64,000 bases of DNA, taken from NCBI GenBank assembly GCA_032173965.1, contig JAVUNC010000019.1, positions 7,626,501 through 7,690,500 on the forward strand, in the 5' to 3' direction. Both the position numbers and the translations under genes were made by a program. Below the pieces are notes generated by a model, which did no database searches, was not told where the DNA came from, and saw only the letters and a list, made by a program, of their open reading frames with translations. Below are positions 51,279-64,000 of the stretch, in pieces (positions within the stretch are counted from its first letter, which is position 1; every line of letters starts with the position of its first letter). Origin of the DNA: Sitta carolinensis (Eukaryota; Chordata; Aves; Passeriformes; Sittidae).

Positions 51279-53660
51279 ATGTATATGAAATGAGGGTGCC
51301 AAAGATGTCTCATTCAGAGGCTCGTGGAGAAGCTTACAGCTGGTCACAAGATGCTTGGAACTCTCCAGCGACAGAAGGGAGCCAAGATGGGGTATCTGAT
51401 TCATCCACAGGCTTCTCATTATTGAAAATGCTCTGAGGGGCTAGAAAAGAGGTAATTGCACTTCATATGGAAACAACGACTGAAAAATCATCCTTGATGG
51501 TTCATTTTTTTCTCTAAAGGGCTGTAGATACAGCCTGTAACAGCCTATAACCATTTTTAATACGAGGTAATTTCTGCTTTAATGATCTCACAGATCTCAA
51601 GGATATGCTAACATTCACCATCAACTATTAGATCTACACAGGAATATTTCACTTCTTCAGTACTAGCTCAGATGATGCTCATGAGAGGTTGCTTAATTAT
51701 ACCTACATTTTCGAAGATGAGAGATAAAAATAAATATTGGTACAAATCAACATGATTATACGGGTATGAATAATCTTGTATATATTGGCTTTTTCCTTTC
51801 CCATTGCTAATGGTTTTTACCTGATTTGCAGAGATTTCAGGGATGAATGTTTCTCTCCCTGCCCAATTCAGATGAACTGGTTTGATTTTGCATTGCAAAT
51901 GCAGTTGATGTATTGAGACATGGGCTGCTGCAGCTCCTGGCATGCACACGGCCCTGGCCAGGAGTGCAGGAGAAGAATTCTGACCCTGCCTGACCAGGCA
52001 GGAGTGAGCTGGGGAGAGCCAGAAGCACATGGATAAAGCAAAGGTACCCCTTCATCTTACCCCAGAGGAGCCCTTCTGGTTTGGTCCCTCCATTGATTTC
52101 ATCACTTATTTTTTCATGTCATTAAGCTGCAATAGTGTGTTAGGCTGAATAGGTTTTCTTCCCTGGACATCACAGGTTAACAAAAATCTTTTATTTGAAA
52201 GACACTCTCAAATTCCCATATTTCCTACTGTAAGAGCAGAGACTTGGAGCCAGTTGTCCCATATAATTTCCCCAGGAAGGGGTAGGGAGGTAGCTCAGAG
52301 AGGATGGAGGATTTATCTTTTTTGGGAGACAGAGGATCTGAGGAACAGCACAGAACTCATCTGTCAGTATCCACGTGCCTCCAGTGCACTGGCCTGCCCT
52401 TGGTATAATGCATGGCAGGAGACCAGACCATTCTGAAAGCAGAGGTGCCCTTGGGTGGCCACTCTTGGTACAGCAGACCCAGGCACATCAGTTATGGCTG
52501 CACCAGATCCTCCCCACCGAGTGTTTTGTGATTCCTTTCTCTGGTTCACCAGGAGCATGAGGAGGTCAGAATAGTTTCCTTGGCCAGGGGAGCAGTATTT
52601 TGCCAACTGATTCTCATTTAGGTGGTGATGGACATAAAACTTTGTCCAATAGGCATCCACCTGCAGCTGTTGGGGCGAGAGAAGGGGACTCCTCCTCATT
52701 CTGCCAATCTGCCAATATTCTGCCAATATTTCCCAAAGGGCAAATCCCCAGTTGTTTGCACTGCTCCAGGGCCGGGTCACTCAGGACCATCTCTCTTGGT
52801 GTCAACATGATGTGTGTGTTAAAGGTGATCAGAAGTTTTCATGCAGAAGATCTGTGACACTCAAATGTCAATAAATTCCAAAATAAAGGGTTTGATCATA
52901 GAATTATAAACTTCCCACATGAACCATTTTGAATGACTGGAGGGTGACAATCTAAATATAAATGTATTTTCTTTTTTAAAACTGATTTCAGGCACATATA
53001 TACAGTTTTGGTTGACTTTCAAGAGGAGTCTGTGGGAACATCTGACAGCAAAATTAAGTTCTATGTTTCTTGTGGGAGTTGGTTTCCTCCAAAAACAGCA
53101 AACGCCTTGATTCCCTGGCACTCTGTTTTTTAAACCTGTAATCCTAGCAGGATATGAACTCTTTTTAATTACCCCCAGTGACAGAATTTTGTCCTTTGAA
53201 GGAATCCCTCGGGGTGTGAGGGGGAACAAGGACATTTAGTGCAAATGCAAGGGTGTGATTCATTTTTAGAGCTGGTGTGGTGATCAGCTCAGCCATGGAG
53301 GTTTTGGCACCGATTTCAGCAGGTCGCAGGGTCACACACAGCTCTTGTATTAGTTTGGGAGAATAAAGGAGTGGGAAGGAAACAGAGGACTTGGAAGCAG
53401 GCAGAGGAATAAATGGGGTAAGAGACCAATTAAAGTGGATAAAAGCGAAGAGAAAAATGGTGGGCATGGTGAGGGCTTTAATGACTTGTACAGCACATTT
53501 TAAGGGTATTTCAGGTGAAACCTTTTTTGGAACACTCATCCAAATAGCGTCATAATAACTGGTTACATGACTAGGGTGAGGTGGATTTTAACCTTTATAT
53601 AATCTCCCTGTATAAGTGCAACAATTGCACAAAATGTGCTTTTTGGATGCGGTGCAGAGA
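51279..53660. other. Intergenic region with no recognised gene
   Basis: About 2.4 kb of mixed-composition sequence. A small tandem of CTGCCAAT-like units occurs near 52700-52730. I see no gene or RNA. Confidence 0.55.
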
Positions 53661-54110
53661 GAATCACAGATTCAGTTTCGTTGGAAGAGGTCTCTGAGAT
53701 CACCCAGTCCAACCTTTGACCGAACACCACCACATCAAACTGCCCATGGCACCGAGTGCCATGTCCAGTTGTTCCTTGAGCACCTCCCTGGCAGCCCTCT
53801 CCAACTCCAACAACCCCTTCCATGAAGAAATTCTTCCCAATGTCCCACACGAACCTTCCCTGGCAACACTTGAGGCTGTGCCCTCTACTCCTGTCACTGG
53901 TTGCCTGGGAGAATAGACCAACCCACACCTGCCCACGTCCTCCTTTCAGGTGTTTGTGGAGCATGGTAAGATCACCCCTGAGCTTCCTCTTCTCCAGGCT
54001 AAACACCCCCAGTTCCCCAGTCACTCCTCGTGGGATTTACCCTCTAGACCCCTCTCTGTCTCCATTCCCTGGGTTCACTCCAGCACCTTGAAGGTGTCAG
54101 TGTGTTTCTG
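53661..54110 (-). mobile_element. CR1 LINE 3' fragment
   Basis: On the + strand the segment reads AGAATCACAGATTCAG, GAGATCACCCAGTCCAACC, CCATGAAGAAATTCTTCCCA, CTTGAGGCTGTGCCC, CCTCCTTTCAGGTGTTTGTG, CCCTGAGCTTCCTCTTCTCC and AGGCTAAACACCCCCAG in this order. This matches the reverse complement of the CR1 3' half, so the insertion is on the minus strand with its 3' end at about 53661. It is about 450 bases long and truncated, with no intact ORF2. Confidence 0.88.
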
Positions 54111-56936
54111 GGGGTGTGTGATCAGGTGCCCACTGGAGATGGACGGACAATGAAACCCAGTGCCAGGAAGAGCCAGCAGCCGTCATCTCCACCTGATGAA
54201 GTTTGCAGCTCAGTGTCTGGAACCACTGAAAACCCAAATACATGATAAACCCCCAGATCTCAGTGCACAAGGTCTGATGAATCACCTGCAATTGTCTCAT
54301 CCCTTAAACACCAGCCCCATGCAGGACTCTGCCCAGCACATCCACTTCTCTCAGAATTAAGGCTGTGCCTTCTGCCAGGTCTCAGTGAGCTGGGAACAGA
54401 GTGGGAGTGTCAGAAATGCACCTGTGCCTTTCTGTGGGGATGCTGGAAAGGAGGGAGAAAGTGTGGCACAGCAGTAACACGCCAGCAGGCAGCCTGGACA
54501 CTGAGCTGGCTCTGGGATGAGCATGGGCTAAAATCCCAGTGACACATCTGGGAACTCGAGGCAGCCCCATTATCCTGGTAATGTAAATATAAATGCAGCC
54601 CTCATGTGAGGGCTGGATCCTGCTCTAATAAATTGGATTAAGGGCTATTTTTACATTCCTGCCTCTGGAGACGGTTTTGGGGCTGGAGACAGATGCATGT
54701 CTTGGCTGGGTACTGGCAGTACTGGCAACTCCTGGAGGGGTCACCAAGTGTCTGAATGAGCCAACCCAGGCTTACCTGAGGGCAGCATGGACAAGCTTCC
54801 CACCAGCAGCAGAAAGAAGGGAAATCATCTCCCACTGAGCTTGCTGCCTTCTTCCACCTCCTGATATGCACCAAGACCAGATGCTTTCACAGTGTCCTTC
54901 TGCCTACACCAGGACAAGCCACCTGAGAGACCTCAGGAGCAGCTGTGGGAGCTGCTGGCGCTGCTCATCAGGGGAGTTTTCTCTTCCTCTCATTTGCTTT
55001 GTTGCCTTTTCAGAGAGCAGAGCTCAGAGAATTTTTTTTTTCCCCATTAGGAAATGAGCTGAGGTAGCTGGTAGCCCCTCAGGGACATATTTGCAAATCA
55101 GGAAGGCACTCGAACAGTAACATCAAAATATAGTGGTGCAAAAGGGTGATTATCAAAACCAAAAGAAGGTATTTTCTGATTTTCTGTAATTATAAGCATC
55201 TACCAGATTAGTAGGATTTTCCCACCACATTCTATGATGGAGAACTTCATGGTTGGAATGGTGAAGAATTTGAAACAGTCTGAAAATCTTAACTTCTTTG
55301 AAACATGGGAAACCCTGAATAAATCCCAGGGGAAGTGGAGTCCCAGCATAGCAACTTTGGGGACACCCAACATCAGTGAAATGAGTGCTGAGCAGCCAAA
55401 AATTCCCCTCTCCCCTTCACTGATGGGCCCAGCATAACTTTTGGTGGCCTCAACTCCTCCATCCTTACCCTCTCTGCTGGCACAGTAAGCTGTGTGTGTT
55501 TTGGCAGGCAGGGGCTGCCAGCCCAGCCCTCACATGTTTTGTGTCTGGCTGGACACTGCAGCAGCAGGTGCCACCCCAGAGCACGTGCACAGCGCCAGCT
55601 CTTGCTGGGCTGGTTTTATTTAGCTGAGGAGATGGGCAGAGCAATAGGGCTTTGCCTGGGTTTATAAAGCAGAAAGATTTGCCCTCTGGGTCCGTGTTAT
55701 CTAGCAGGATTAGCAAGCCTCCAGGTCTGGGGCAGTGACATTTCTCTGTTCCCAGTGTGATTGATCTTTTAAGTGCCTTTCTTGTCAATATCAAAATTCC
55801 CAAGATTTATCTTAATACCTTGGACACATGGCTTCTATTGATTTCAGTGGAAGTGGTGGAGAGGGGATGTATCAGGAGTTCCTTGTAACTGTTTACAGAG
55901 CAAACAGTTTCCATCTGCCCTCCACTTTATTGCAAAGCAAAGGATCACTCAGCTGCAGAATTTAACAGGTGACCATGGGGTACACTGGAAGCACATCCCA
56001 GCAGTTGTTATCCCGCCTGCCTCTGCTCAACCACACACAATTTACCCAGCATCTGGGGAGTTGTGGCACCTCCACATATGGCTCTGAGGTCTCCATGCAT
56101 TTCCAAGGGGGTCTCTCACCCAGGAGGTGCTTCTGCCTCATCTCCCACTCTCCGTGCCCAGAAGAAAAGACAAGAGTACTCGCATACACATCCCAGGCAA
56201 CATTTTTTCTCCTGTTTATTTCAAAAGTCTTTGTAGTAGCTTAATTGCAACATTCCAAACGTCACCTGGGTTTGACATCCTCCCAGATATAGAGAACTCA
56301 TACTCCATCATGTTTCACGGCATTAAAAACACACAGGAATGTTCCCTGGGCACCACCAGTGGGTTCTTTCACAATCTCAACCACCAGCTCTACACATCCT
56401 CTGCCAATGCCTCTGCACAGCTCTGCAAAGCAGCTGCACCTCAGCTCTCTCTGCCTCCTGGATCCACAACCAAGTTTCTGTGAATGAAGGGGTGCCAAGC
56501 CCAAAATACCCATTTTTAGTTGCAAACTGTATATAATGAACCAGTAGAAATGTGATCCGTGTTTGATTGGCTTTCTATATGGCTTTTAGTCCTCTTCATT
56601 CAAAGATCTTACAGTAGGAAAATCCTGAGCTGACATCAAAAGTGGGACTGATTCGTTAAGAGCACTCACAATTGTGGTGTTGGAGGCTAAGTTCCTGTCA
56701 ACCCAGGATTAAAGCATTTTTAGAACTGCCACTTGTTTAAACAGATTTCAATCTTGAAATTTATTCCAGTTTAATGTTTTGCAAGGAAGCATTATCTGAA
56801 AGAGAGTAAAAATCTGTTTTCTAATCAACAATTTACAGGAACTTATGTTTCTTCATTTCACCTCTTAACTTGGCAAACACAATCAAAATTGCAGTGGAAA
56901 AATACATGCATCTCTTTTGGACATCCGCAGGCATTT

Positions 56937-56977
56937 AAGTCATTACATCTATTTAATTAAGTCATTACATCTATTTA
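56937..56977. repeat. Two-copy tandem repeat, 22-bp period
   Basis: The unit AAGTCATTACATCTATTTA occurs at 56937 and again exactly at 56959, with a three-base ATT linker after the first copy. The two copies are identical over 19 bases. Confidence 0.9.
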
Positions 56978-59900
56978 CTACCTGCAATTCAATCAAGTTA
57001 CTCCAGATTCAAACCACAGGAACACTTGTTTCTTAGACCCTACCATCTCTTTTGGCTTATTTAGGTAATTTGTGTGTGGTTCGACTCTTTGGGAGGATGT
57101 TGAGTGACGTCAGGCACTGGGACCTGCTGCAGCTGTTTCTGGATGGCAAAATGTCCTTTATTCTGACCAACACTCAGCTGAAATTTCTCTTGGCTGTTAA
57201 AAATGTCCTTGGCTAATAACCCATATGCACCAGTGACAGAAAATTGCTTGTGTAACACTTGCTGCCATCCTCTGATTTCAGTAGCAGGGATATGAAATGT
57301 CCCTAACAGTGTAGAAACAGCTGAGAAATTTGTTCAAAAAGTGCCATTTCAGTGCTGCTGCTCTTTGCAGAGCAATGTCCAGCACCCCAAACAGCCAGCT
57401 GATGCTCTCCTGAACCCAAACTTCTCCCACTGCCATGAAAACATCTAGCTGCTGCAAACAGAGGCGGCTCCGCTCACAGATTCTGCATGTGAGATCCTTA
57501 ACACCTCCTTTGCGATTATTTTGCTTGTCTGAAATGCTGATAATGGGTGTTTGGGTTTTCTGTTTGGGGTTTTTTCCTCCTTTTTTTCCAAAACCATGAC
57601 CACTTGAAGGTCAGCTACCAAATGGACTGAATGATCAGTGCAGGAAAATTGAAAATCATAACATCTTGTGTGTAGGCTGTGAATAATGGGCAACACCCTT
57701 TTGATCATTAAAATAGAAAATGATCTCTCTGTTTTCCACTGTTTTTAGCCCATTAAGAAGGCAGGGATAAGAGCACATTGCTGATGATTTGCACCACTCT
57801 CCTGGCAGTACAATCCCTGGCTGCACACCAGGGGCTGGCAGTGGGATGGATCCCACCCTGGAGGGGGCTTGGCTGGAGGAGGCAGCTGTGGTTTGCCATG
57901 ACATCCAACTGCTCTCCAAAAACCACAGACACCCCAAGGCAGGGCCATTTTGTCCATTTTCTGCTGGGAGCTGGGCCAGTATTCATGGTCCAGGGGCATG
58001 CCTAAATTTGGGGGTGGAGGCAAGACCACTCTGAGCGCTGTGCAGACCAAGAAGCCCTCAGATGCATTCTGCTTTCTTACAGATAAAGAAAATAGAAGCG
58101 TTGCATGCCCTGGTGCTGGCAGAAACCAAGGCTTTTTCCCGAAGACGCAGGTGTATTGAGCATTGGAAAAGAATGATAATTTTGTGACATATGCCTGAGC
58201 TTTGGGGTCCAATTGTATATTTTAGCACCTTACTTTCTGTTCAGAACACCACTTACTTTTGTTGATTCACTGTACTGGTAAGACAATTTTTCTTGTTTTT
58301 ACTTATAAAGATCTCTTAGCAAATATAGCCAGACTCAGTAATTGATTCATCTTGCAATATTTATATATGCTGTCATCATATGGAAAGTCTAAACAAATCT
58401 CTCTATCCATTTTCTGAGGAAGAAGGCTCACAGGAGGATTGCTGCTTTGCCAGTGCAGAGGCACTGCAAAGAGCAAACTGAGTCAACAGCTGCACCTGTG
58501 TCCCAAACCCTCCAGCTCCAGGAACAACCAAGGGTCCAAGGGTGGCCAGGAACAGCCCAGCACAGGCTGCAGCACCTTGCTGTACTTCTCAAGAGAGGCT
58601 CAATGCCATATCCATTACCTATTTTACTTTTTTAGTACTGGCAAACATCTCCTGAGGCTCAGCAAAGCCTGGATCCACCCAGCCAAGCTGCTTTAACCAC
58701 ACAGTGCCAACTCCCAGCTACCAGACCAACCCCCAAAATAACATTGCTGTGTGTCAAGAGCCCATCCATCACCCTTGGCCCTGGAGCTGTGTGGCCTTCT
58801 TGACAGAAGTGGTTAGCAGCCAGTCAAGCCCTGTGATTTATGTTTCTTTGCTTGAATTGGAATTACATTAGCATACCCTTGGTTTGCAATGGCCAAACAG
58901 GTACAAATATTCAGGTTTTGAAGGTTTATGCATGCAATTCTGTTTGCAGCAATCAGGCAGGCTCGGTTTCAATCTCTCTAAAAGCTCTATTCAAAGGACT
59001 AAATGTACAGCATAGGGCATTTTCCAAATGGGACTTATATCCTCCTGACTTTAAGAATTTGAAACAAATTAGATAAAATGAGAAAATGAAATAGGGAGGT
59101 CTTTTTACATGAAACGGAATCATTAGCATCCTTCACAGAATTCATATCAAGCAATTCTGTTGGTAGAAAAAATATTCAGTTTGTTAATTCCAACCATGAT
59201 GCAATTTGCAATCAGATTTTAGATTTTACAAAACAATTTAAAAAAGAAAAACTGTCAGAAAAGTGACTAATTTTGGTGCATCTGGGAATATTTGCTGCTG
59301 TTAATATTTCAGCTATTTGTGACCAACGCAAAAATGAAAGTGATACCAACAAGAAAACAGCACTGGACTGGTTGTTCCTTCTAGAATTCAATGCAGAAAT
59401 GAGCAAATATCAAAACCAGGGGAATTACCTCCAGAAGTAAAATTTTGAGGTTTGTAGGAGATAGCGATGCCAGCTCAGCTAAAGGTATCTACCAAGCTGT
59501 GCCCCCTCCAAAAAGAAACAAAAAAAACAGGAATACTTTTCAACAGGTTATCTTGAAACTCAAGTAATGTAAATTGGCTGGAAATTTGGAATGAGTATTT
59601 TTGCTGAGAGTATTCAACAAAGTAGTATTTTAGTGAGCTAAAAATGGGTTTGTGTACGTAGAATTTTAGCATTTTATTTTTGTAAATAAACAATGTTTAC
59701 ACACAAAAAAAACACCCCACAAACAATCCCCAAACCATTTTTTAGGTGTTGTGCTTTCAGACACTGAGGTTTTACAATAAAACTGTAATTGAATTCTTGC
59801 ACTGCCTGTGCAGCCCGTGGATGTAACTACAAGCAAAAAATTCCTGGACATAATTTTACTTGCATGGAGTAAGAAATTATACCCACTGAGAATGCCTGAT

Positions 59901-60183
59901 GTTTGATTTGCACATTGTCAGAAATACCAGTAATTTTTTCACATTGTTTATGTATGTTATTATAAAAGCATTAATTTTGCTTTAAAACTCACTGGCTTTA
60001 AAAAGTACTCTTACAGTCTGCAAAGTACAAAAGGAACATGGGGGCATCTTTGTATTCCTTAGGTTTGAAAAAGCATCATCTGCTGAAGGTCTGATCCTGA
60101 AAACACTTGGGATGTTGTTCATGGGCTGTTGGGATGTTACACACTTTCAAACCCAGCTACATCCTCACACCAAGTCTGGGCTT

Positions 60184-60241
60184 GGGAGCTGTCTGGGACA
60201 CACCTGGGCATTGGGAGCTGTCTGGGACACACCTGGGCATT
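60184..60241. repeat. Perfect two-copy tandem repeat, 29-bp unit
   Basis: Two identical 29-base units starting GGGAGCTGTCTGGGACACAC lie back to back at 60184-60212 and 60213-60241. Their identity suggests a recent duplication. Confidence 0.93.
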
Positions 60242-63200
60242 GGAGGCATGGGAACCTGCAGCTCTGATACACCCAAAATACTGATCATCACTGGAAGGGA
60301 CCAGCATGGCTGCTTCCCCAGGAAAAGCTGGGCAGTGGACTTACTGAAATCAGTGCTGAATGAAGATGGTGACTCTTTGTGGTCCCTTTTCCCCCTGGGT
60401 CTCACAAAATACCTCTCTCCACGTTGCAGATGAGGTAGCTGAGCCCACAGGAGCTCCTTGGGGGGTGACAGTGTCACAGCCCTGGGTGACAAGGGATAAA
60501 TAAATGCACGAGAGAAAGCAAAGCAAGTCTTTGGTTTTCTGCTGGATTTGCTGGAGAACACTTCTCCTCAGCTCCTCCCCTTCCCCACATTTTCTTTCCT
60601 CAATAACAGCACACTTGCTGTAATTTTTTTTCCCTAATCGCTAAATTGCCGGATGTTTTTGGGTAATCTGCAATAAACTGTATCTGTAGTTACCCCCTCC
60701 TTTCTTCCAGAGAAGGACAAAACACAATACATTTGAAGGCTGCACATCTGCAGCCCCACTTCAAAGCCAAACTTCACCACTCTGGATCCTTAGAGTTGAA
60801 AGTTTGGATTTGACCTTAGACCTCCTTTTGCCTATGCAAAATGTAGGGCAATGGCATTTTCTTTTTGAGGGTTTGAAGAGATATTGTAATTAAAGGGTGG
60901 ATGTTACACATTTAGCAAACAAAGAGAGAAAGAAAAAATTTATATATCTTTATTAGTATCTGCATTCAGACTGTGGCCATGTAAACTAAAGTAGTCCTTC
61001 CTCAGTGCCATTGCTACACAAGCATTTATAATGCATAATGAACCACTTACTGTGTATGTGCTAACATGCACAGCCTTTGTGTCAAATCTCAGTGGAACTG
61101 TCCATACTTTCCTTTATTTTCCACAGTGTAGTGCTTCTCTTTTCTTAGCATTCATGAAAGTGTAATTTGAGCTCAAATATGGAAATATTCACAAAAAAAA
61201 AAAAAATCGAAAAAGAAATTGCATATTGATTGTACAATGTGCAATGCACCCCTCATTAGATATTTTGTGTGAGTCAAGTAGCAATTTTTTCTAATTGAAT
61301 TTATTATGTAACACAGCATTTATTGTATTATTTAAATGTAACACTGCAGATGTGTGTTGGTTTGGAAAGGCACATCAGTAACCCAATTAGAGCAGCAGCC
61401 ATACCCACAGATTTGCAAAGCTAGCAATCAGCAAAGTATGATTTTGTTGAGTAGCTCTGAACATTCACTGCAATGATTTGCCACTGAATATTTTTCAAGT
61501 TAAAGGCTAGAAAAATACTAAAATGTGAGAATGGTCTCATTGCTACAGCTAATTTCCATACAGTCATAAATTTATCCCACACAGGCAATCGGGTTTATAC
61601 TGAGCCCACATGCCTGCCTATGTGACCTCCACTGCTGCTAAAGTCTTTCAGCAGCAAGGCATGACTGAAATATGGGTAAATGGTTGTAGTATACTCAAAT
61701 TTTCACCCACAGAAAGCTGAGGAGGAGGAAAGACTGAGGGCCAGGGCTGAAGCTGTGCTGGGACAGCAGCACTTGACCACCAGGGACATTTCTGGGTTAC
61801 CTGAGCATGGGGCAGTCCCAGAGAGCTCTAGTGGGATTCCTGTCTTCCACCAGTAATTCTGGTTGCCATCAGAGCTGGTGGCTGCCTGAAGAACCCTTGA
61901 ACCTTTGTATGCTTTTCTGAGCAATGCTGCTTCTGCAGGGAGGCAAAGCACAGCCCTGTCCCTCAGACACTGCCGTGCCACCGAGATTGCTCTGAACACC
62001 TACATGGTCTTTGCACAGCAAGGAAATAAAAGAGCCATTTGAAGTTTTTCAAAATGAGAACTGTGTTTGCAGATGGGAAGAAACCAATGAGAACCAGATG
62101 ACATCTTGGTGTGGCTCCAAACTCGGTTTCCAAGATGCACACAAGGAAGACAGACCCCGAGAGGTCAAGGCAGTGACTAGCCAAATGCTACAGGTTGCAC
62201 AAGAAATTATTCCTTGTGACTGTTCTGCACTGACCTCTGGGGTTGAGAGAAGATGTCACTTGAATTTGCTCATTGTTGCTCGTTATTTTTCACCTAAGTT
62301 TTAATTTTCATTGGCAAGGTATTAGTGCAGGTGGCAGGCTTGCTATCTCCTTTGTCCAAGCAGCTCACACCCATGCCATTGCTGTTCTCACCAGGGGCCA
62401 GCTCACAGAGAAGTCCTAATTCCTGCAGCTTTCTTCTGCTCCTGAATGCTCTTCCCTGGGCTCAGGCAGCAAAAGACCAATCTGGGGACAGGGTCTGAGC
62501 TCAGGTCTGTGCTGCCTGGAGGCTCAGCTGGCAGCTGGGATGTCTTGGTCTGTGTCAGTGAAGAGCTGCTGCTGCTGCTCTACAGGGTGGTGCAGAGCAG
62601 GTTGCATCAGGGAAGATGAACTTTTAAAACCTAAGTCAACTGTATTCTTTCAAGGCTATCCATAATTAAATTTGGGAAAAAAAAATTTCAAGAATGTCAT
62701 ACCACTCCCAGGTTACCTGAAAAGAAAGTGCAATCTAGTGCAGTGTGCTTTCACTTTTCCACTCTGTTCCTCCCATTTCCTTCTGATTACTTGTGCTTCA
62801 GTCTGTGTCCAGGTATTGCTGGTATCTGCTTTGTGAAAATGAAATACCATGAGGAACTGCACTTGGTGCAACTGGGGCATGTTTAGGGTTAATTCCCAAA
62901 TGGAGCAGGCTGCCCTAGGGGATCTGAGTTGGACCACGCACAATAAAAGAGGAGTCAGGTAACCAAGCCTGGCAAGTTTGAAGAGGAGTTGTCTTTAAAA
63001 CAAAAGCTAAAGGAAGAGCACAAGGGTCTAGGAAAGACTGATCTCAAACCTCCTATGTCCTCTTGGCTTGCGCTCTCATGCACAGGGGTGATGGGGACCC
63101 AGGTAGGGCTGGCAGGCTGAAGAGTAGAGATTTGGAGCTTGGTTTCCATGCATCCTTGAAAAATACTTCTGCTACTAAATATGAGGTAAGTTCCCTTTGG

Positions 63201-64000
63201 CAGATGCTTCCCAGTGAGACCCAGGTCAGTAACTGTGCTCTGACCTTCTTATAAACTGAGCTTTGCTGAGCCAGATGGGTTTGGGGATTTTTACAGGGCT
63301 TAGACACAACCTGGCAGTCCCTGGGGTTGACTTCTGTCAGCTGCTGGGGAGATGCAACCTGCAAGCAACAGGGCCACTGGTAAAAAACTGGGCATGCACT
63401 TTCTATGCCTCTGAGGCTAAAGAGAAGCAGAATGGAGATTATCAAGGACCTTGGGTGTAAGCAAACATTAGATCTAAGTGAATAGAGCAGCAATCTGATG
63501 CCCAAATCCCTTGAGACACCCAGCTCTAGGAGCTGGTCCAACTCCTCTGGAGTTAACAGGAACTGCAAAGGGTCCTGCAAAGGTACCCCTGTGACTGATG
63601 GTACCAGAAAGACTTGGAAACGTTTCATCTATGTTACAGCAGACTGTGTGTGTCTGCCTTTGCCTGGACTCAGCAAAAGTACAGAGGAGGTATGTACAAT
63701 TTCACATACTTCTCTGTATTTGCCAGGCTGGAATAAATAGTTTGAAAACAATTCACAAATTTACAGTTTAAACAGGATCCTAATCATAGTTATAATATTT
63801 ACCCTTTAAAACAACTCACTGAAAAAAAACCCCTTAATTTGCAAATTTGTTACCATACAAATAAGAATTCTTGAGCTCACAGAATGTTGATACATTTGAG
63901 CCTGTTTTTATGAGCAAAGTAATAAACAGGTAATTCTGCTGTGGCTTGGGGCCCTATCAGTTCAAACTCCTAAGTCCTTTGGGACAAAGCCTGTCTGCCC

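Larger units (their letters stand above)
54111..64000. other. Intergenic region to window end, no recognised gene
   Basis: About 9.9 kb, GC-moderate at first and then AT-rich from about 56.5 kb. It contains a 22-bp two-copy repeat (56937-56977), a 29-bp two-copy repeat (60184-60241) and an A13 run near 61194. The longest ORF is 191 codons on the minus strand (63053-63628), but its translation matches nothing I know. In many vertebrates the next gene after MSH2 is the convergent potassium channel KCNK12, but no two-pore channel sequence is visible. Part of this could still be a distal 3' UTR of that gene. Confidence 0.5.

Noticed and set aside
57745..58212. 155-codon minus-strand ORF with overlapping ORFs on the + strand
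   Set aside because: Locally GC-richer sequence keeps several frames open at once. Proline-rich, low-information translation with no family match.
63053..63628. 191-codon minus-strand ORF, the longest in the window
   Set aside because: Open frames this long are expected about once by chance among all frames of a 64-kb window. The translation has no recognisable domain, and no splice or promoter context supports it.

Overview
This window is vertebrate nuclear DNA, most likely from a bird. It carries most of the DNA mismatch-repair gene MSH2 on the + strand, followed by about 24 kb with no gene I can support. The bird call rests on CR1 LINE fragments, several keeping the typical CR1 3' end, and on compact introns; CR1 also occurs in turtles and crocodilians. 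A passerine is plausible but not shown.

Layout: bases 1-1210 are the end of MSH2 intron 1; exon 1 with the start codon is upstream of the window. Exons 2 to 16 lie between 1211 and 39863. Every exon except 4 and 15 matches the human exon length exactly and keeps the same phase. Intron 6 (15.5 kb) takes up about 40 percent of the visible gene. The stop codon is at 39861-39863 and a canonical AATAAA is at 40076-40081. From about 40.1 kb to 64 kb I see intergenic DNA with CR1 fragments, homopolymers and short tandem repeats. KCNK12 is the expected convergent neighbour in vertebrates, but I cannot recognise it here.

MSH2 pairs with MSH6 or MSH3 to form MutS-alpha or MutS-beta, which bind mismatches and small insertion/deletion loops and start repair through an ATP-driven clamp. 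The window encodes part of the mismatch-binding domain plus the connector, lever, clamp and ATPase domains and the C-terminal dimerisation helices. The Walker A, ABC-signature, Walker B and H-loop motifs are all present.

The most notable observations are these. Exon 4 lacks one base in an A run, which breaks the frame. Exon 15 lacks about nine bases, mostly in short homopolymers, while its encoded residues still look conserved; I read this as a likely unpolished assembly patch. Intron 13 has a GC-AG splice pair. The exon 5 acceptor has an A13 tract between the pyrimidines and the AG. Exon 12 is sharply GC-rich. Intron 7 holds a possible alternative terminal exon in phase with exon 7. Intron 14 contains a 77-bp tandem duplication. 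I found no novel multi-gene system.
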